Assembly (NCBI RefSeq): GCF_001436295.1
Contig: NZ_AYYY01000025.1
Span: forward strand, 124,001 to 188,000
Length of the DNA: 64,000 nt
Source: Paucilactobacillus vaccinostercus DSM 20634
Lineage (GTDB): Bacteria > Bacillota > Bacilli > Lactobacillales > Lactobacillaceae
Reading direction: 5' to 3'
The stretch's first letter is position 1. Each line of letters starts with the position of its first letter. The position numbers were made by a program, and so were the translations under genes. This document shows, piece after piece, positions 53,825-63,903 of the stretch. The notes under the pieces are model-generated. The model was given only the letters and a program-made list of their open reading frames with translations. It was not told where the DNA came from and searched no databases.

Positions 53825-54835
53825 ATGGGAAAATTTAAACTCATCGCAACGACGGTCGCGGCGACCGCTATCTTACTTACCGGATGTGGCACGAGCAACG
53901 GTTCACAAAAGTCAACATCGCAATCTGCTGTCAGTTCTACTAAGGCAACATCCGCTTCCAGCAAGCATGCCACTAGTCAAAAAGCAACGGCCACACTGTG
54001 GAACACGGCCAAGGCGTCCCAGTTACGAAGTTACATTAAGACATGGGGACCAACGATGAACCAATCGTATCAGGAATATACCACTAGTAACGATGTCAAT
54101 TTTTACGGTTACCACTTTCCTAGTGACTTTGCCAGCACGCAACTTGTCTATAACGGACACAACTATTCCGCTCAACTTTCTCAGGACGGTACTGGAACGG
54201 GTACTGATACCTTCCATGTTGTCGCCGTATATTCAGATGTTGAATCCATTGATAATCGGCCTGGTGGCTACCTTTACTTGTTTGCGTTCAAGAACGGGCA
54301 GCCCTACACCCTCGTTTCTGACCAAACTAACGGTGGTGGCGGACTTCATGTCAGAGACTCGGCCAATCAAGATATTTCCAATGCTTTCAGCAAAATCGCT
54401 AAAAACACTTCGACTACCGCCTCGGCAAAATCAGCCACTAGCACCACGAGTCAAACAACTACGCTTGACGATAAAACAGCTGGCGTCCTCGTTTCTCTGC
54501 GGGCAAATGCCGATTGGTTTAAGGAAGGCGCCAATAATAATGGAATGTGGTATGGTAATGCCGGTAATGATTTTGGTGACGAAGTCGTGGGGTACAGCTA
54601 CATGACCGCCAACGGTGACCCAACCAGTTATATTTACTACAAAATCAGTGGAGATAGTGTCACGTACAAAGTGTGGACCGCGCGCGATTCAGTTGCGGAT
54701 GGCTACTTCAAGTCCACCACGACCACACTATCCAGCCTCGAAAGCGACTACTATAGTACAAAAGATCAGAAGGCTGAAGTTCAACAGTACGCTAACGAAG
54801 TAAAATCTGAAAGTAGCTTTAATGACGGCGAATAG
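53825..54835 (+). CDS. Lipoprotein with DUF4767 and Lreu_0056-like domains
   Basis: 336 residues. The signal peptide ends in LLTGCGTS, a lipobox with the lipid-anchored Cys near residue 22; a Ser/Thr/Lys-rich linker follows (25-55). The first domain (about 57-190, LWNTAKASQLRSYIKTWGPTMNQSYQEYT) is DUF4767-like. A second Thr/Ser linker leads to an Lreu_0056-like domain (about 218-325, DDKTAGVLVSLRANADWF). Start ATG 53825 with GGGGAGG upstream. A surface protein found in lactobacilli; function unknown. Confidence 0.85.
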   Translation: MGKFKLIATTVAATAILLTGCGTSNGSQKSTSQSAVSSTKATSASSKHATSQKATATLWNTAKASQLRSYIKTWGPTMNQSYQEYTTSNDVNFYGYHFPSDFASTQLVYNGHNYSAQLSQDGTGTGTDTFHVVAVYSDVESIDNRPGGYLYLFAFKNGQPYTLVSDQTNGGGGLHVRDSANQDISNAFSKIAKNTSTTASAKSATSTTSQTTTLDDKTAGVLVSLRANADWFKEGANNNGMWYGNAGNDFGDEVVGYSYMTANGDPTSYIYYKISGDSVTYKVWTARDSVADGYFKSTTTTLSSLESDYYSTKDQKAEVQQYANEVKSESSFNDGE

Positions 54836-54922
54836 TGTTTCTTTCAGGACTCGGCTTAGAGGTGGTAGGTTTCTCTGATCCAGAGGATGTTGAACACGTT
54901 TGTTAAACTTAATTAGAAAGTG

Positions 54923-54959
54923 AAAAGTACTAAAGTCTAAGTTGGCTTTAGTACTTTTT
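54923..54959. terminator. Bidirectional terminator, lipoprotein / MerR gene
   Basis: AAAAGTACTAAAG / CTTTAGTACTTTT, a 13 bp stem; lies between convergent genes. Confidence 0.85.
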
Positions 54960-55075
54960 ATTTTAAATTCTTTATAATTGGAAATTTAAACCTTTAGCTG
55001 GATGATACAATGCGATCATGAGGATACAATCTACGAATTCTAACTTACCACTATCAGTAATTATTCTTGTGACAT

Positions 55076-55453
55076 CTATTTTATAAGTTTACCGTGATAT
55101 CCCTCGACATGAGTTTCATAATTTTGAACCTTTTTATTTATCAGGTCATACGTATTTTGAACCTCATCCAAGTGCCTTTTAATGACTTTAAGTTGTTCTC
55201 TAAGAAGGTCTTTCCGAGCTTCTAAGGTTTTCTTCCCACCTTTGAATAATTCTATATATTCGATCAAATATTCAATACTAACACCAGCTTCACGCATACA
55301 TTGTGCGAAGCTGATCCAATCCATATCTTCTTGGTCATAATCTCGATACCCAGCTTCATCCCGATTTACTGGTGGTATTGCGCCTTGCCGTTCCCAATAT
55401 CTTAAGGTATCTGCTGGTATATTATATTTTTGTGAGACCTCTTTTATTTTCAT
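55076..55453 (-). CDS. MerR family regulator (AdhR/NmlR-like)
   Basis: 125 residues. N-terminal HTH MKIKEVSQKYNIPADTLRYWERQGAIPPVNRDEAGYRDYDQED, then a long dimerisation helix (about 75-115). One Cys (QCMREAGVSIEYL) sits in the segment where NmlR/AdhR regulators carry their thiol sensor. It follows an SDR gene by 10 bp; the shared promoter has a MerR-type 19 bp spacer with an inner palindrome, so it likely activates this operon in response to a reactive aldehyde or similar. Confidence 0.88.
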   Translation of the reverse strand: MKIKEVSQKYNIPADTLRYWERQGAIPPVNRDEAGYRDYDQEDMDWISFAQCMREAGVSIEYLIEYIELFKGGKKTLEARKDLLREQLKVIKRHLDEVQNTYDLINKKVQNYETHVEGYHGKLIK

Positions 55454-55463
55454 TTAACTACTC

Positions 55464-56210
55464 CTACCATGGTTGATCAGTCGGTCCAACCGTAAACTCA
55501 TTGACGTTAGTATCCTCCGGTTGATCAATGGCAAACGCAATAACATTAGCTACTCGATCAGGCCCAATTTGATAGGTATCATACACATCTTTCGCGCCAC
55601 TGGCTGTAGTGGTATCTGTGATAGTCTTTAACAGTTCAGTGTGAATTGCCGCAGGATAAATGGTGGCTGTACGAATGTGTGACCCTTCCTGAGCTGATTC
55701 CATACGCAAAACTTCCATCATATCCCGAACCGCCCATTTAGTAGCACCATAAATTGCACCGCCAGGATAGGCCTTTAGCCCTGCCACAGATGATGTTGTA
55801 ATAACGTGACCAGATTTTTGCGCTTTAAAAGTTGGTAACACAGCTGCTATTCCGTTCATAACGCCCTTAATGTTGACATCCACCATTTGATTCCACTCAT
55901 CAACTTTAAGTTCAGAAAGCGGTGAGTTCGGCATTAATCCAGCATTTAAGAAAATTACATCCAACTTACCAAACTTATCCTTAGCCAACTGAACTAGCGC
56001 TTCATTGTCTGCCGGATTGGTCACGTCAGTCACTTGATAAACTGCCTCACCACCCGCTGCGATAATTTGGTTTGTTAACTCTTTAAGTTTACTCTCTCGA
56101 CGTGCACCAAGAACAACTTTGGCGCCTTTCGAAGCCAACAACTGGGCAGTAGCTGAACCAATTCCTGATGATGCTCCCGTAATTGCGACTACTTTGTTTT
56201 GAATGGTCAT
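55464..56210 (-). CDS. SDR family oxidoreductase
   Basis: 248 residues, classical SDR: TGASSGIGSATAQ (NADP loop) near residue 11, NAGLMPNSPL, catalytic Ser in ITTSSVAG, and YGATKWAV with the Tyr-Lys pair. Complete and probably active, unlike the SDR at 37.3 kb. First gene of a two-gene operon with a MerR regulator, behind a MerR-type promoter, which suggests a stress-induced carbonyl or quinone reductase. Substrate unknown. Confidence 0.9.
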   Translation of the reverse strand: MTIQNKVVAITGASSGIGSATAQLLASKGAKVVLGARRESKLKELTNQIIAAGGEAVYQVTDVTNPADNEALVQLAKDKFGKLDVIFLNAGLMPNSPLSELKVDEWNQMVDVNIKGVMNGIAAVLPTFKAQKSGHVITTSSVAGLKAYPGGAIYGATKWAVRDMMEVLRMESAQEGSHIRTATIYPAAIHTELLKTITDTTTASGAKDVYDTYQIGPDRVANVIAFAIDQPEDTNVNEFTVGPTDQPW

Positions 56211-56241
56211 GATTGAATCCTCCTAAATTTTTATTGTCCAT

Positions 56242-56272
56242 ATCATAAACCTTGGAGTCGACTCAAAGGCAA
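56242..56272 (-). promoter_or_regulatory. MerR-type promoter with 19 bp spacer and operator
   Basis: -35 TTGCCT (56267-56272), 19 bp spacer, -10 TATGAT (56242-56247) on the reverse strand. The spacer contains CCTTTGAGTCGACTCCAAGG (56250-56269), a palindrome with one mismatch pair, resembling AdhR/NmlR operators. The long spacer is the hallmark of MerR activation by DNA distortion. Confidence 0.85.
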
Positions 56273-56401
56273 GCACTTCTCTAAAATTAATTAAATAATT
56301 CTCTACTATGCCAATATATTTATCAAAATAACACGTAAAAGTTTAAGCGTTCAGATGACTCATTCATTGTTATTGTGGATTCATACTTTTTTCGTTTACA
56401 G

Positions 56402-56442
56402 AGTAAAAGCCAGTCCAAATTTCTTTGGACTGGCTTTTACTA
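56402..56442 (-). terminator. Terminator of guaA
   Basis: GTAAAAGCCAGTCCAAA with its complement makes a 17 bp stem with a short loop, about 100 bp after the guaA stop. The 56443-56541 stretch holds nothing else recognisable. Confidence 0.75.
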
Positions 56443-56541
56443 GGTTAGCAGACTACCATATTAATTTAAATTATTTTTGAATCAGATACAGTTTCCGAAC
56501 CGCCAATTACTGGTATTCGGACACCAAATTCATTTGGCGTC

Positions 56542-58098
56542 TTATTCCCATTCAATTGTCGAAGGTGGCTTACTGGTACAATCGTACACAATCCGGTTAA
56601 CATGCTCCACTTCGTTGACGATCCGCACGGAGATCTTTTGCAAGACATCCCATGGAATCCGCGCGAAGTCCGCCGTCATCCCATCAATAGAGGTTACGGC
56701 ACGAATGCCGACAGTGTAATCGTATGTCCGACCATCACCCATGACACCGACACTCTTGATGCCTGGCAAAACGGTAAAGTATTGCCAGATATCCTTATCA
56801 AGCCCGGCTTTAGCAATTTCTTCCCGCAGGATCAAATCACTGTCACGTACAATCGTTAATTTTTCATCGGTGATTTCACCAATGACCCGAATTCCAAGAC
56901 CAGGACCTGGGAATGGCTGACGCCAAACAAGTTCGTATGGCATACCAAGTTTTTCACCCAATTCACGGGCTTCATCCTTGAACAAGCTCCGCAATGGTTC
57001 GATCAATTCAAAGTGCATGTCTTCTGGAAGACCACCCACGTTGTGATGTGACTTGATCGTTTGGGCCGTATCTGTCCCACTTTCGATCACGTCAGTATAC
57101 AACGTGCCTTGCGCCAAGAAATCAATACCATCAAGCTTCTGAGCTTCATCATTGAAGACCTGGATAAATTCGTTCCCAATGATCTTCCGTTTCTTCTCAG
57201 GATCACTCACGCCGGCCAACTTACTCAAGAAGCGTTCCTGAGCGTCCACCTTGATGATGTTCAAACCAAGCTTGCCAGCTAAGCCGTTCATCACTTCGTC
57301 AGCTTCATTCTTCCGCAGGAGACCGTGGTCGACGAAGATACAAGTTAATTGGTCGCCAATGGCTTTATGCAATAAGGTTCCCACGACGCTTGAGTCCACC
57401 CCGCCAGAAAGGCCAAGTAAGACTTTGCGATCGCCCACTTCTTTACGGATGTGGTCAACTTGAAGGTCAATGAAGTCATCCATCGTCCAGTTTGCTTCGG
57501 CTTCACAAACGTCGAAAGCAAAGTGCTTCAAGATTTCACTACCGTATTCGGTATTTTGGACTTCTGTATGAAATTGAAGACCGTAGAACTTACGATCGTC
57601 ATCCGCCATTGAAGCGATTGGGCAGTTTTTGCTGGTGGCAACGGCTTTGAAACCATCTGGTACTTTGGTTACCAAGTCACCATGGCTCATCCAAACATAT
57701 TGTTTTTCAGGCAGGCCTTTAAACATCACTGCGTCTTTATCGGTAACTTCAATATCTGCGTGTCCATACTCAGAGTTGTCGGCGTTTTCAACCGCGCCTC
57801 CTTGTAACTTGTATGCCATCAATTGCATACCGTAGCAAATTCCAAGAATTGGAATGCCTAGTTCAAAAATTGCTGGATCAACTGAAAATGCATCATCCGC
57901 GTACACACTGTTGGGTCCGCCAGAGAAGATGATACCCTTTGGGTTAATCGCTTTGATCTGTTCAGCAGTTGTCTTATGTGACATTAACTCTGAATAGATA
58001 CCAAAGTCACGGATACGTCTCGTAATCAGTTGGTTGTACTGACTACCAAAGTCCAAGACAATAATCTTGTCGAACGCATCAAGGTTAACGTTAGCCAA
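56542..58098 (-). CDS. guaA: GMP synthase (glutamine-hydrolysing)
   Basis: 518 residues. The N-terminal class I amidotransferase has the nucleophile Cys in [10 protein letters not shown] and the His-Glu pair in [11 protein letters not shown]. The ATP pyrophosphatase domain has the P-loop [11 protein letters not shown] near residue 230, and the C-terminal dimerisation domain ends [11 protein letters not shown]. It converts XMP to GMP. RBS AAAGGGGTGG. The promoter is overlapped by a PurR-like operator; no purine riboswitch is present. Confidence 0.97.
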   Translation of the reverse strand: MANVNLDAFDKIIVLDFGSQYNQLITRRIRDFGIYSELMSHKTTAEQIKAINPKGIIFSGGPNSVYADDAFSVDPAIFELGIPILGICYGMQLMAYKLQGGAVENADNSEYGHADIEVTDKDAVMFKGLPEKQYVWMSHGDLVTKVPDGFKAVATSKNCPIASMADDDRKFYGLQFHTEVQNTEYGSEILKHFAFDVCEAEANWTMDDFIDLQVDHIRKEVGDRKVLLGLSGGVDSSVVGTLLHKAIGDQLTCIFVDHGLLRKNEADEVMNGLAGKLGLNIIKVDAQERFLSKLAGVSDPEKKRKIIGNEFIQVFNDEAQKLDGIDFLAQGTLYTDVIESGTDTAQTIKSHHNVGGLPEDMHFELIEPLRSLFKDEARELGEKLGMPYELVWRQPFPGPGLGIRVIGEITDEKLTIVRDSDLILREEIAKAGLDKDIWQYFTVLPGIKSVGVMGDGRTYDYTVGIRAVTSIDGMTADFARIPWDVLQKISVRIVNEVEHVNRIVYDCTSKPPSTIEWE

Positions 58099-58124
58099 TG
58101 TTTGCCACCCCTTTGATAAATTTT

Positions 58125-58166
58125 CCTAACGAAATCCATTTTACGGGTTAATTTCGTTCGGGTCAA
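58125..58166 (-). promoter_or_regulatory. guaA promoter with PurR-type paired PurBoxes
   Basis: -35 TTGACC (58161-58166), 17 bp spacer, -10 TAAAAT (58138-58143) on the reverse strand. Arms CCGAACGAAAT (58151-58161) and, inverted, CCTAACGAAAT (58125-58135), 15 bp apart, flank the -10. The CCGAAC core and the inverted spacing fit PurR operators of Gram-positive bacteria. Confidence 0.65.
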
Positions 58167-58199
58167 TGATTATTAGGACGGTCTCATGATTAAAACCGT

Positions 58200-59123
58200 T
58201 TACTTTCTTAAATAGATTTTATCGATCAAATGGTGCTTCGTTTTATGCAAGATAACATCCGCTCGGTTGCGCGTCGGCAAGATGTACCGGTTCAAATTAA
58301 CGAGGTCAATATCTTGCCAAATTTTATGTGCCCGTTTGAATGCTTGGTGTCGATCACCGATCGCGTAGGAATAATAATAGTTCGTGGGATCCCGAAAGGC
58401 CGAATCTAGTAATAGTTCGAATCGTTCGATAAACCACTTCTCGATCAGTTCCGGATTGGCATCCACATAGACCGAAAAATCGAAAAAATCACTAATGTAC
58501 AGGAGTTGATTTGACGGGAGTTGCAGAGTATTAATCCCCTCCACGATCAAAACATCCGGCTGCACAATCTTTTGCTTTTGGTCCGGCACAATATCGTATG
58601 TCGCATGTGAGTAGACGGGTGATTCGACAACATCCACACCAGCCTTCACATCGTTTAAAAACGTGAGCAGGGCTTCCATGTCGTAGGATTCCGGAAACCC
58701 TTTTCGGTTCAAAATTCCCCGCCGCTTCAATTCCGCCGTCGGGTACAAGAAGCCGTCCGTGGTAATTAATTCCACGTTGCGCTGGGGCATCAGCCGGTTC
58801 AATAAGAGTGATAATAGCCGGGCCGTGGTACTTTTACCAACCGCTACAGAACCCGCAATGCCGATAATAAAGGGAACTCGGCGGGCCGGCATTTTGAGAA
58901 ACGCCGCCTTTTGGTCCTGCCACTTAAGATACTGTTGATACTGCAACTTAATTAGTTTCACTAGTGGGAGATAAACTTCACTCACATCATTGAGTGAGAT
59001 CCGATCGTTTAACGCCTTAATCTGATTTAAATTATCCTGAGTTAGTTCAACGTGGTCGTCAGCACTAAAATTACCCCAGTCACCACGATCAAACTGAAAA
59101 TAATTGACTCGATCCTGCATCAT
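58200..59123 (-). CDS. coaA: Pantothenate kinase, type I (CoaA)
   Basis: 307 residues. P-loop [17 protein letters not shown] near residue 90, then [11 protein letters not shown] and [10 protein letters not shown], the CoaA signature, and IVEGINTLQ. First and rate-setting step of coenzyme A synthesis, phosphorylating pantothenate. Tandem ATG starts follow GAGG. It lies upstream of guaA on the same strand, but guaA has its own promoter. Confidence 0.95.
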   Translation of the reverse strand: MMQDRVNYFQFDRGDWGNFSADDHVELTQDNLNQIKALNDRISLNDVSEVYLPLVKLIKLQYQQYLKWQDQKAAFLKMPARRVPFIIGIAGSVAVGKSTTARLLSLLLNRLMPQRNVELITTDGFLYPTAELKRRGILNRKGFPESYDMEALLTFLNDVKAGVDVVESPVYSHATYDIVPDQKQKIVQPDVLIVEGINTLQLPSNQLLYISDFFDFSVYVDANPELIEKWFIERFELLLDSAFRDPTNYYYSYAIGDRHQAFKRAHKIWQDIDLVNLNRYILPTRNRADVILHKTKHHLIDKIYLRK

Positions 59124-59199
59124 CGCAACCTCATTTTATTCATAAATTACAAATATTCTAACATACCCACCGCCGACAAACACGTTTATGTGTAAGTCA

Positions 59200-59241
59200 A
59201 AAGGGCCGGTAAGAAATTATCTTCTTCCGACCCTTTTATAG
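59200..59241 (-). terminator. Terminator of ltaS
   Basis: AAAAGGG-CGG-AGAA / TTCT-CCG-CCCTTTT hairpin on the reverse strand, directly after the ltaS stop. Confidence 0.85.
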
Positions 59242-59245
59242 AAAA

Positions 59246-61351
59246 CTATTTTGCCGTTGGGAAGGTGTAATCCTTCGCATCAACATTTTGAAGTTCAGGC
59301 GCATCCGTCGTGTATTCGTCAAGCGTCGACTTACCGCCGTTTTCGCTTTCAACACTCGTCTTCTTCTTTTCCTGAGCTTCTTTGAGCTTCTTCAAACTCT
59401 TATTCAAGTTGTAACTGTAGTCCTTCTTATTCACCTTAGTGAAGCCCTTTGGATGGTAGAAACGGAGAAGATCCCCATTAACAACCTTATCTGAGAGATT
59501 CAGTTCGGTGGTGACATACTTCTGATCCTTTTCGACCGCCGCTTTTTGTGCCTTAGTCATGTGGGTCAGTTTCTTACCCGTCTTCGTATCATAGACGTCA
59601 CCACCGTACTTGGTGTACTTAGCACTGACAAAGTCCCCGTTCCGGAACGACACAATCTGCTTTCTGTTCGTCGCCAGCAAATCTTGACCGAACTGAACGT
59701 AGTTGCTGGAGTCGATACCCAACAAGTTTTCAATCGTTGGTAGCACATCGATTTCACCACCGTAAGTATGATTAATGCCCCCCTTGAGTCCTGGCATTTG
59801 AATCATAAACGGTACCTTTTGGAACATCGCTAGATCGTAATTCGTAACCTTCTTCTTACCGAGGATATCAGCAATCGCAGACTTATGGTTGTTCGAAATA
59901 CCATAGTGATCCCCGTAAAGAACAATCATACTATTCTTCCGTAGGCCAGATTTATCAAGGTAGTTCATAAACTCACCGATTGATTGGTCCAAGTAGTGCG
60001 CCGTTTGAACGTACGGATCAACCGTATTATCGCCCGTCTTTAATTGATCAATCGAAATGTTTTCCTTATCTAGTGGGTATGGATAGTGGTTCGTAACCGT
60101 GATTAACTTCGCATAGAACGGTTGTGGTAACTGCTGAATGTAGTTTGCCGCGCCCTTCAAGAAGATCTTGTCTTTAATCCCGTAACCTTCTTCATCGTTC
60201 TTCACGTTTGGATAGAATGATTTACTAAAGAAATAGTCATATCCCCATGACTTATAGGCGTTATCCCGATTCCAGAAACTTGGCACATCCCCATGGAACG
60301 AAGCGGTCGTGTAGCCTTGCTGTTGACTTAAGATCGCGGGCGCTGCTTGGAACGTGTTCGTCGTCCCGTCAATCGTCATTGCGGATCCTTCAGAAAGCCC
60401 AAACAGCGAGTTTTCAAGCATCAATTCAGCATCTGACGTCTTCCCTTGCCCAACTTGGTTAAAGAAGTTGTCAAATGAGATTGTATCGCTAGCATGGTAA
60501 ATTTTATTGAGGTTCGGTGTTACTTCTTTGCCATCGACCTTATAGTCGATCACGAACTGCTGCAAACTTTCTAGGTGAATGATAAAGACGTTCTTGCCCT
60601 TAGCCACCCCTTTATATTGGATATCAGCATTCGTTTTATTTTTCTTGAGGAAATTAAGAACTGGTTTGAGATCCGAAGAACTCGCCTTTGATTTCACCTC
60701 GTTGTTATGCGTCGTCTTGACCGCATCGTACACCGTATAGAACTGAAGCCCTAAGTACTTCACAATGTAGTTGTTATCAAAGGTCCGAGTTAACAGACCA
60801 GAACGGTTACCTTCCGCCATCCCCAGGTTGGCGCCAAACAGGAGCACCCCAAGCATGGTAATCACGCCTGCATACCGAAGCTTAAAGTAGCGACCATCGA
60901 TTCGAATCAGCTTAAATGCGAGTACCAGAATCAAAATGACCACGTCGGTATACACAAACAGGTCTGACATTCTAAAAATGCCGGCAAGACTCTTACCGAG
61001 GTTATTCGATACCGAGCCTGAGCCAGAAATCAAGTTAAAGGTAATAAAATCCGAGAATTCACGATAGTACAGAATATTAGCAAATAACCACGTCGACAGG
61101 ATTGCATCAATCAAAATCATCAACCAATAGGACAATCGGCCCCGGAAATATAGCGCGATCCCAATTAAAATGATCGCTCCTGGAAATGCGTTAAACCACA
61201 ACAGAAACTGTTGAACATTACCAACGGCTCCTAGTGCGAACTTGTTCTCGTACGCCCAGCCATCCTTAATCGCAAACAAAATAACCGTGAGAATGAAGAA
61301 TCCAAGCTTGGAATTCAAACCGGACCTTACCTTCTGCAACACAGTTTTCAT
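59246..61351 (-). CDS. ltaS: Lipoteichoic acid synthase LtaS
   Basis: 701 residues: five N-terminal membrane helices (about 15-190), then the extracellular sulfatase domain. The catalytic Thr is in NQVGQGKTSDAELMLENS, metal ligands in FIIHLESLQ and YGDHYGISNN, and substrate contacts around FWNRD. It polymerises glycerol phosphate from phosphatidylglycerol onto a lipid anchor. Start ATG 61351 with GGAGG upstream; 61381 has no site. A charged tail of about 90 residues follows the domain. Confidence 0.95.
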   Translation of the reverse strand: MKTVLQKVRSGLNSKLGFFILTVILFAIKDGWAYENKFALGAVGNVQQFLLWFNAFPGAIILIGIALYFRGRLSYWLMILIDAILSTWLFANILYYREFSDFITFNLISGSGSVSNNLGKSLAGIFRMSDLFVYTDVVILILVLAFKLIRIDGRYFKLRYAGVITMLGVLLFGANLGMAEGNRSGLLTRTFDNNYIVKYLGLQFYTVYDAVKTTHNNEVKSKASSSDLKPVLNFLKKNKTNADIQYKGVAKGKNVFIIHLESLQQFVIDYKVDGKEVTPNLNKIYHASDTISFDNFFNQVGQGKTSDAELMLENSLFGLSEGSAMTIDGTTNTFQAAPAILSQQQGYTTASFHGDVPSFWNRDNAYKSWGYDYFFSKSFYPNVKNDEEGYGIKDKIFLKGAANYIQQLPQPFYAKLITVTNHYPYPLDKENISIDQLKTGDNTVDPYVQTAHYLDQSIGEFMNYLDKSGLRKNSMIVLYGDHYGISNNHKSAIADILGKKKVTNYDLAMFQKVPFMIQMPGLKGGINHTYGGEIDVLPTIENLLGIDSSNYVQFGQDLLATNRKQIVSFRNGDFVSAKYTKYGGDVYDTKTGKKLTHMTKAQKAAVEKDQKYVTTELNLSDKVVNGDLLRFYHPKGFTKVNKKDYSYNLNKSLKKLKEAQEKKKTSVESENGGKSTLDEYTTDAPELQNVDAKDYTFPTAK

Positions 61352-61507
61352 AATCTTTCCTCCATCTAAAAATATCGCCACGTCCTATCATACCGTATTT
61401 CACGTTAAAGGCAATTTAATATCACAATATTTCCTAAATGTTTAGAATTTAGTCAAACTTTCATATGCTCCATTGTACCGAATTTGGTCTGGCTTTTTAC
61501 CGGATCA

Positions 61508-61544
61508 TCAAAAAAGACCAGAAATTTTAACATTTCCAGTCTAT
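61508..61544 (-). terminator. Terminator of helD
   Basis: GACTGGAAAT / ATTTCTGGTC stem (two G-U pairs) followed on the reverse strand by T6. Confidence 0.88.
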
Positions 61545-61549
61545 ATTAG

Positions 61550-63844
61550 TTATTGAATTAAATCGTACTGATCTGTCGGAACCTGATCAATCAAGCTGGT
61601 CATTGACCCGATGCCGATCATCGTCAGTTCGTGCATGGCCCGTGAACAGATCGTGTATAGCAATTGCCGTTCATCATCCCCGACGTACTGCTGAGCATTG
61701 GCATTCCACACGATGACCGCGTCAAATTCCAACCCCTTAGCTAGGTAGGATGGTACAACGATGGTGCCTTGCACTAGCCGTTGGTTCTCGGTTTTGATCA
61801 GTGTCACTTGCACACCACGCTTCTGTAGTTGTGTGCAAATTTTCTCACTGTCTTGTAAAGTCTTCCCAATGATGGCCGTCGTATCCTGTTCGGCACGTTC
61901 CTGCTTCAACGTCGCCATTACCTGATCCGTAGCCTGTTCTAATGTCGGGCTTACGATGACCTTTGGCAACTCGCCTTGTCGTTCAAACGGTTCAACGGCT
62001 TCCCCATTTTTCAAAATGGCTCGGGTAAATTCGGTAATCTGCTTCGTTGACCGGTAGGATTTCGTCAATTGCACCACCTTGGTCTTATCGGGATCAAACA
62101 TGGTCCCGAGTTGGCCTAGCAATGAGCGGCTATTTTCCTTGGTAAAGATGGCTTGGTTCAAGTCGCCGAGGAGGGTAAATTTAGCCTTTGGAAAACTAAA
62201 CTGCAGATAGGCCAACTGGTAAGCATCGTAATCTTGCACTTCATCGACAAAGACATACCGGATATCGCGTTCGCCACGCTTCCCAGTAATCAGGTCGTAA
62301 AGGTACAGATAGATCGTCACATCGCTGGCATCTAGATGCCGTGTTTTCAGCTTCTCATAGGTCGCATCAACGTGCGCATCCCACTCGGCAGCGGTAATAC
62401 CATACTTTTCGAGGTTCACTAATTTAGGTGCCACGCGCATGAAGTGCATAAATTGAGAGTTAATACTGATCCACCGGTTATGGTCGATCGCTTTTTTGAT
62501 GGGCCGGAACGCCTTAATCACAATTTGACGGGCCAAGAACTTGAATTCCTTATCGCCGGATTCGAATTCACGCGGCTGGTCGCCAAACAACGCATCCATT
62601 TCTTGCTTACTGAGCGATTGCACGGTCTGTTCAACCCACTTGGAACGCATCTCCGAACTGATTCGGTGATTGAGCATCTTAACGAGTTCCTGTTTCGTTG
62701 CGTCTAATCGGTTGCCCAAGTGATAGTTAAGGTTGAATGAATAGTAGATGTCGCGAATCTTTTCACGACTGATGAAGACCTTCCCGTCAAACATGAGGTT
62801 CCGGAATCGCATATCATCTTTTTCCAGGTAATGCGCGTACCGGTTCGTGGCCTTAAAGAAGGCTAAGCTCGTCTTCAAGGCGGTAATCTTTTGCGCAGCC
62901 GCACTTTGATCGGCCTCAAATCGTTGTTGTAGCGTTTGTACCGTCATATTGGGCAGCCGGCGGTTAGCAAACTGGAAGTAGGTCATTTGTACCATATTCT
63001 GTTCGCCCAACTCTGGCAAGACTTGATTGATGTAGTCATTGAATAATTGGTTTGGTGAAAATAAGACCACCTGTCCCGAATTGAGGTTCCCTCGATACCG
63101 GTATAGTAACCAAGCGACCCGTTGGAGGACCGCAGCCGTTTTACCGGAACCAGCAGCCCCTTGAACAAAGAGTAACTGGGCATCGGTATTCCGAATAATT
63201 TGGTTTTGTGCCTTTTGGATCGTCGTGACGATGCTCTTCATTTTCGTGTTGGAATGGGTTCCCAACGCTTCCAGCAACATCTGGTCGCCGACCGTTTCAT
63301 CGGTGTCAAAGATGGTGACAATGGCCCCGTCTTTAATTTGAAACTGCCGCTTCAAACTCACATTGACCGTTTGCGTACCATCGGGAGTCTGATAACTAAT
63401 CTCTCCGAGTCCACCATCATAGTAGACGCTTGAAATGGGTGCGCGCCAATCATACACCAAAAAATGATCCGGTCGGTCGGTGAAAGTTGCCAACCCGATA
63501 TAAATGGTTTCTGGGTGTTCTTCGCCCGTTTCTTGGAAATCAATCCGGGCAAAATATGGCGTTTGTGCCAGTTTCTGTAATGTTTGTAGTTTCTGGTTGG
63601 CATGTTGCCAACTACCTTCCCGCTCTGCCAGCATTTGCTGTTGTTGGCGGACCGACATCGCCGTGTCCATCATCCCGGAATAGGATGTGGTATTGACATG
63701 AATATCGTCAAATTGAGAATTAATATCGTCGACGTCCTTTTTAGCCGTGCCGATATTCTTCTTTGCCGCATCTTCAGCTAATTGAATTTTATCAATTACT
63801 TCATTTAAATGTTCTTGTTCGTAATCTTGAATTGAATCTGCCAA
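61550..63844 (-). CDS. helD: HelD-type RNA polymerase recycling motor (UvrD/SF1 ATPase)
   Basis: 764 residues. An N-terminal coiled coil (about 5-75) inserts into RNA polymerase in characterised HelD proteins. The ATPase shows Walker A VQGAAGSGKTAAVLQRV near residue 230, Walker B YVFVDEVQDYD, LLGDLNQAIF and the C-terminal TICSRAMHELTMIG. It releases stalled RNA polymerase from nucleic acid using ATP. Start TTG with GGGGG 7 bases upstream. Paralogues are common in lactobacilli. Confidence 0.9.
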   Translation of the reverse strand: MADSIQDYEQEHLNEVIDKIQLAEDAAKKNIGTAKKDVDDINSQFDDIHVNTTSYSGMMDTAMSVRQQQQMLAEREGSWQHANQKLQTLQKLAQTPYFARIDFQETGEEHPETIYIGLATFTDRPDHFLVYDWRAPISSVYYDGGLGEISYQTPDGTQTVNVSLKRQFQIKDGAIVTIFDTDETVGDQMLLEALGTHSNTKMKSIVTTIQKAQNQIIRNTDAQLLFVQGAAGSGKTAAVLQRVAWLLYRYRGNLNSGQVVLFSPNQLFNDYINQVLPELGEQNMVQMTYFQFANRRLPNMTVQTLQQRFEADQSAAAQKITALKTSLAFFKATNRYAHYLEKDDMRFRNLMFDGKVFISREKIRDIYYSFNLNYHLGNRLDATKQELVKMLNHRISSEMRSKWVEQTVQSLSKQEMDALFGDQPREFESGDKEFKFLARQIVIKAFRPIKKAIDHNRWISINSQFMHFMRVAPKLVNLEKYGITAAEWDAHVDATYEKLKTRHLDASDVTIYLYLYDLITGKRGERDIRYVFVDEVQDYDAYQLAYLQFSFPKAKFTLLGDLNQAIFTKENSRSLLGQLGTMFDPDKTKVVQLTKSYRSTKQITEFTRAILKNGEAVEPFERQGELPKVIVSPTLEQATDQVMATLKQERAEQDTTAIIGKTLQDSEKICTQLQKRGVQVTLIKTENQRLVQGTIVVPSYLAKGLEFDAVIVWNANAQQYVGDDERQLLYTICSRAMHELTMIGIGSMTSLIDQVPTDQYDLIQ

Positions 63845-63875
63845 ATCGACGCCCCCGTAAAAAAGTAATTAAATA

Positions 63876-63903
63876 ATTATATCATGTTCACTAATATCAT
63901 CAA
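63876..63903 (-). promoter_or_regulatory. Promoter of helD
   Basis: -35 TTGATG (63898-63903), 16 bp spacer, extended -10 TGATATAAT with TATAAT at 63876-63881, on the reverse strand. The remaining 97 bp to the window end show no gene. Confidence 0.7.

Noticed and set aside
58099-58160. Purine riboswitch before guaA
   Set aside because: The stem seen here flanks the -10 and lacks the purine aptamer core; it fits a PurR operator instead.
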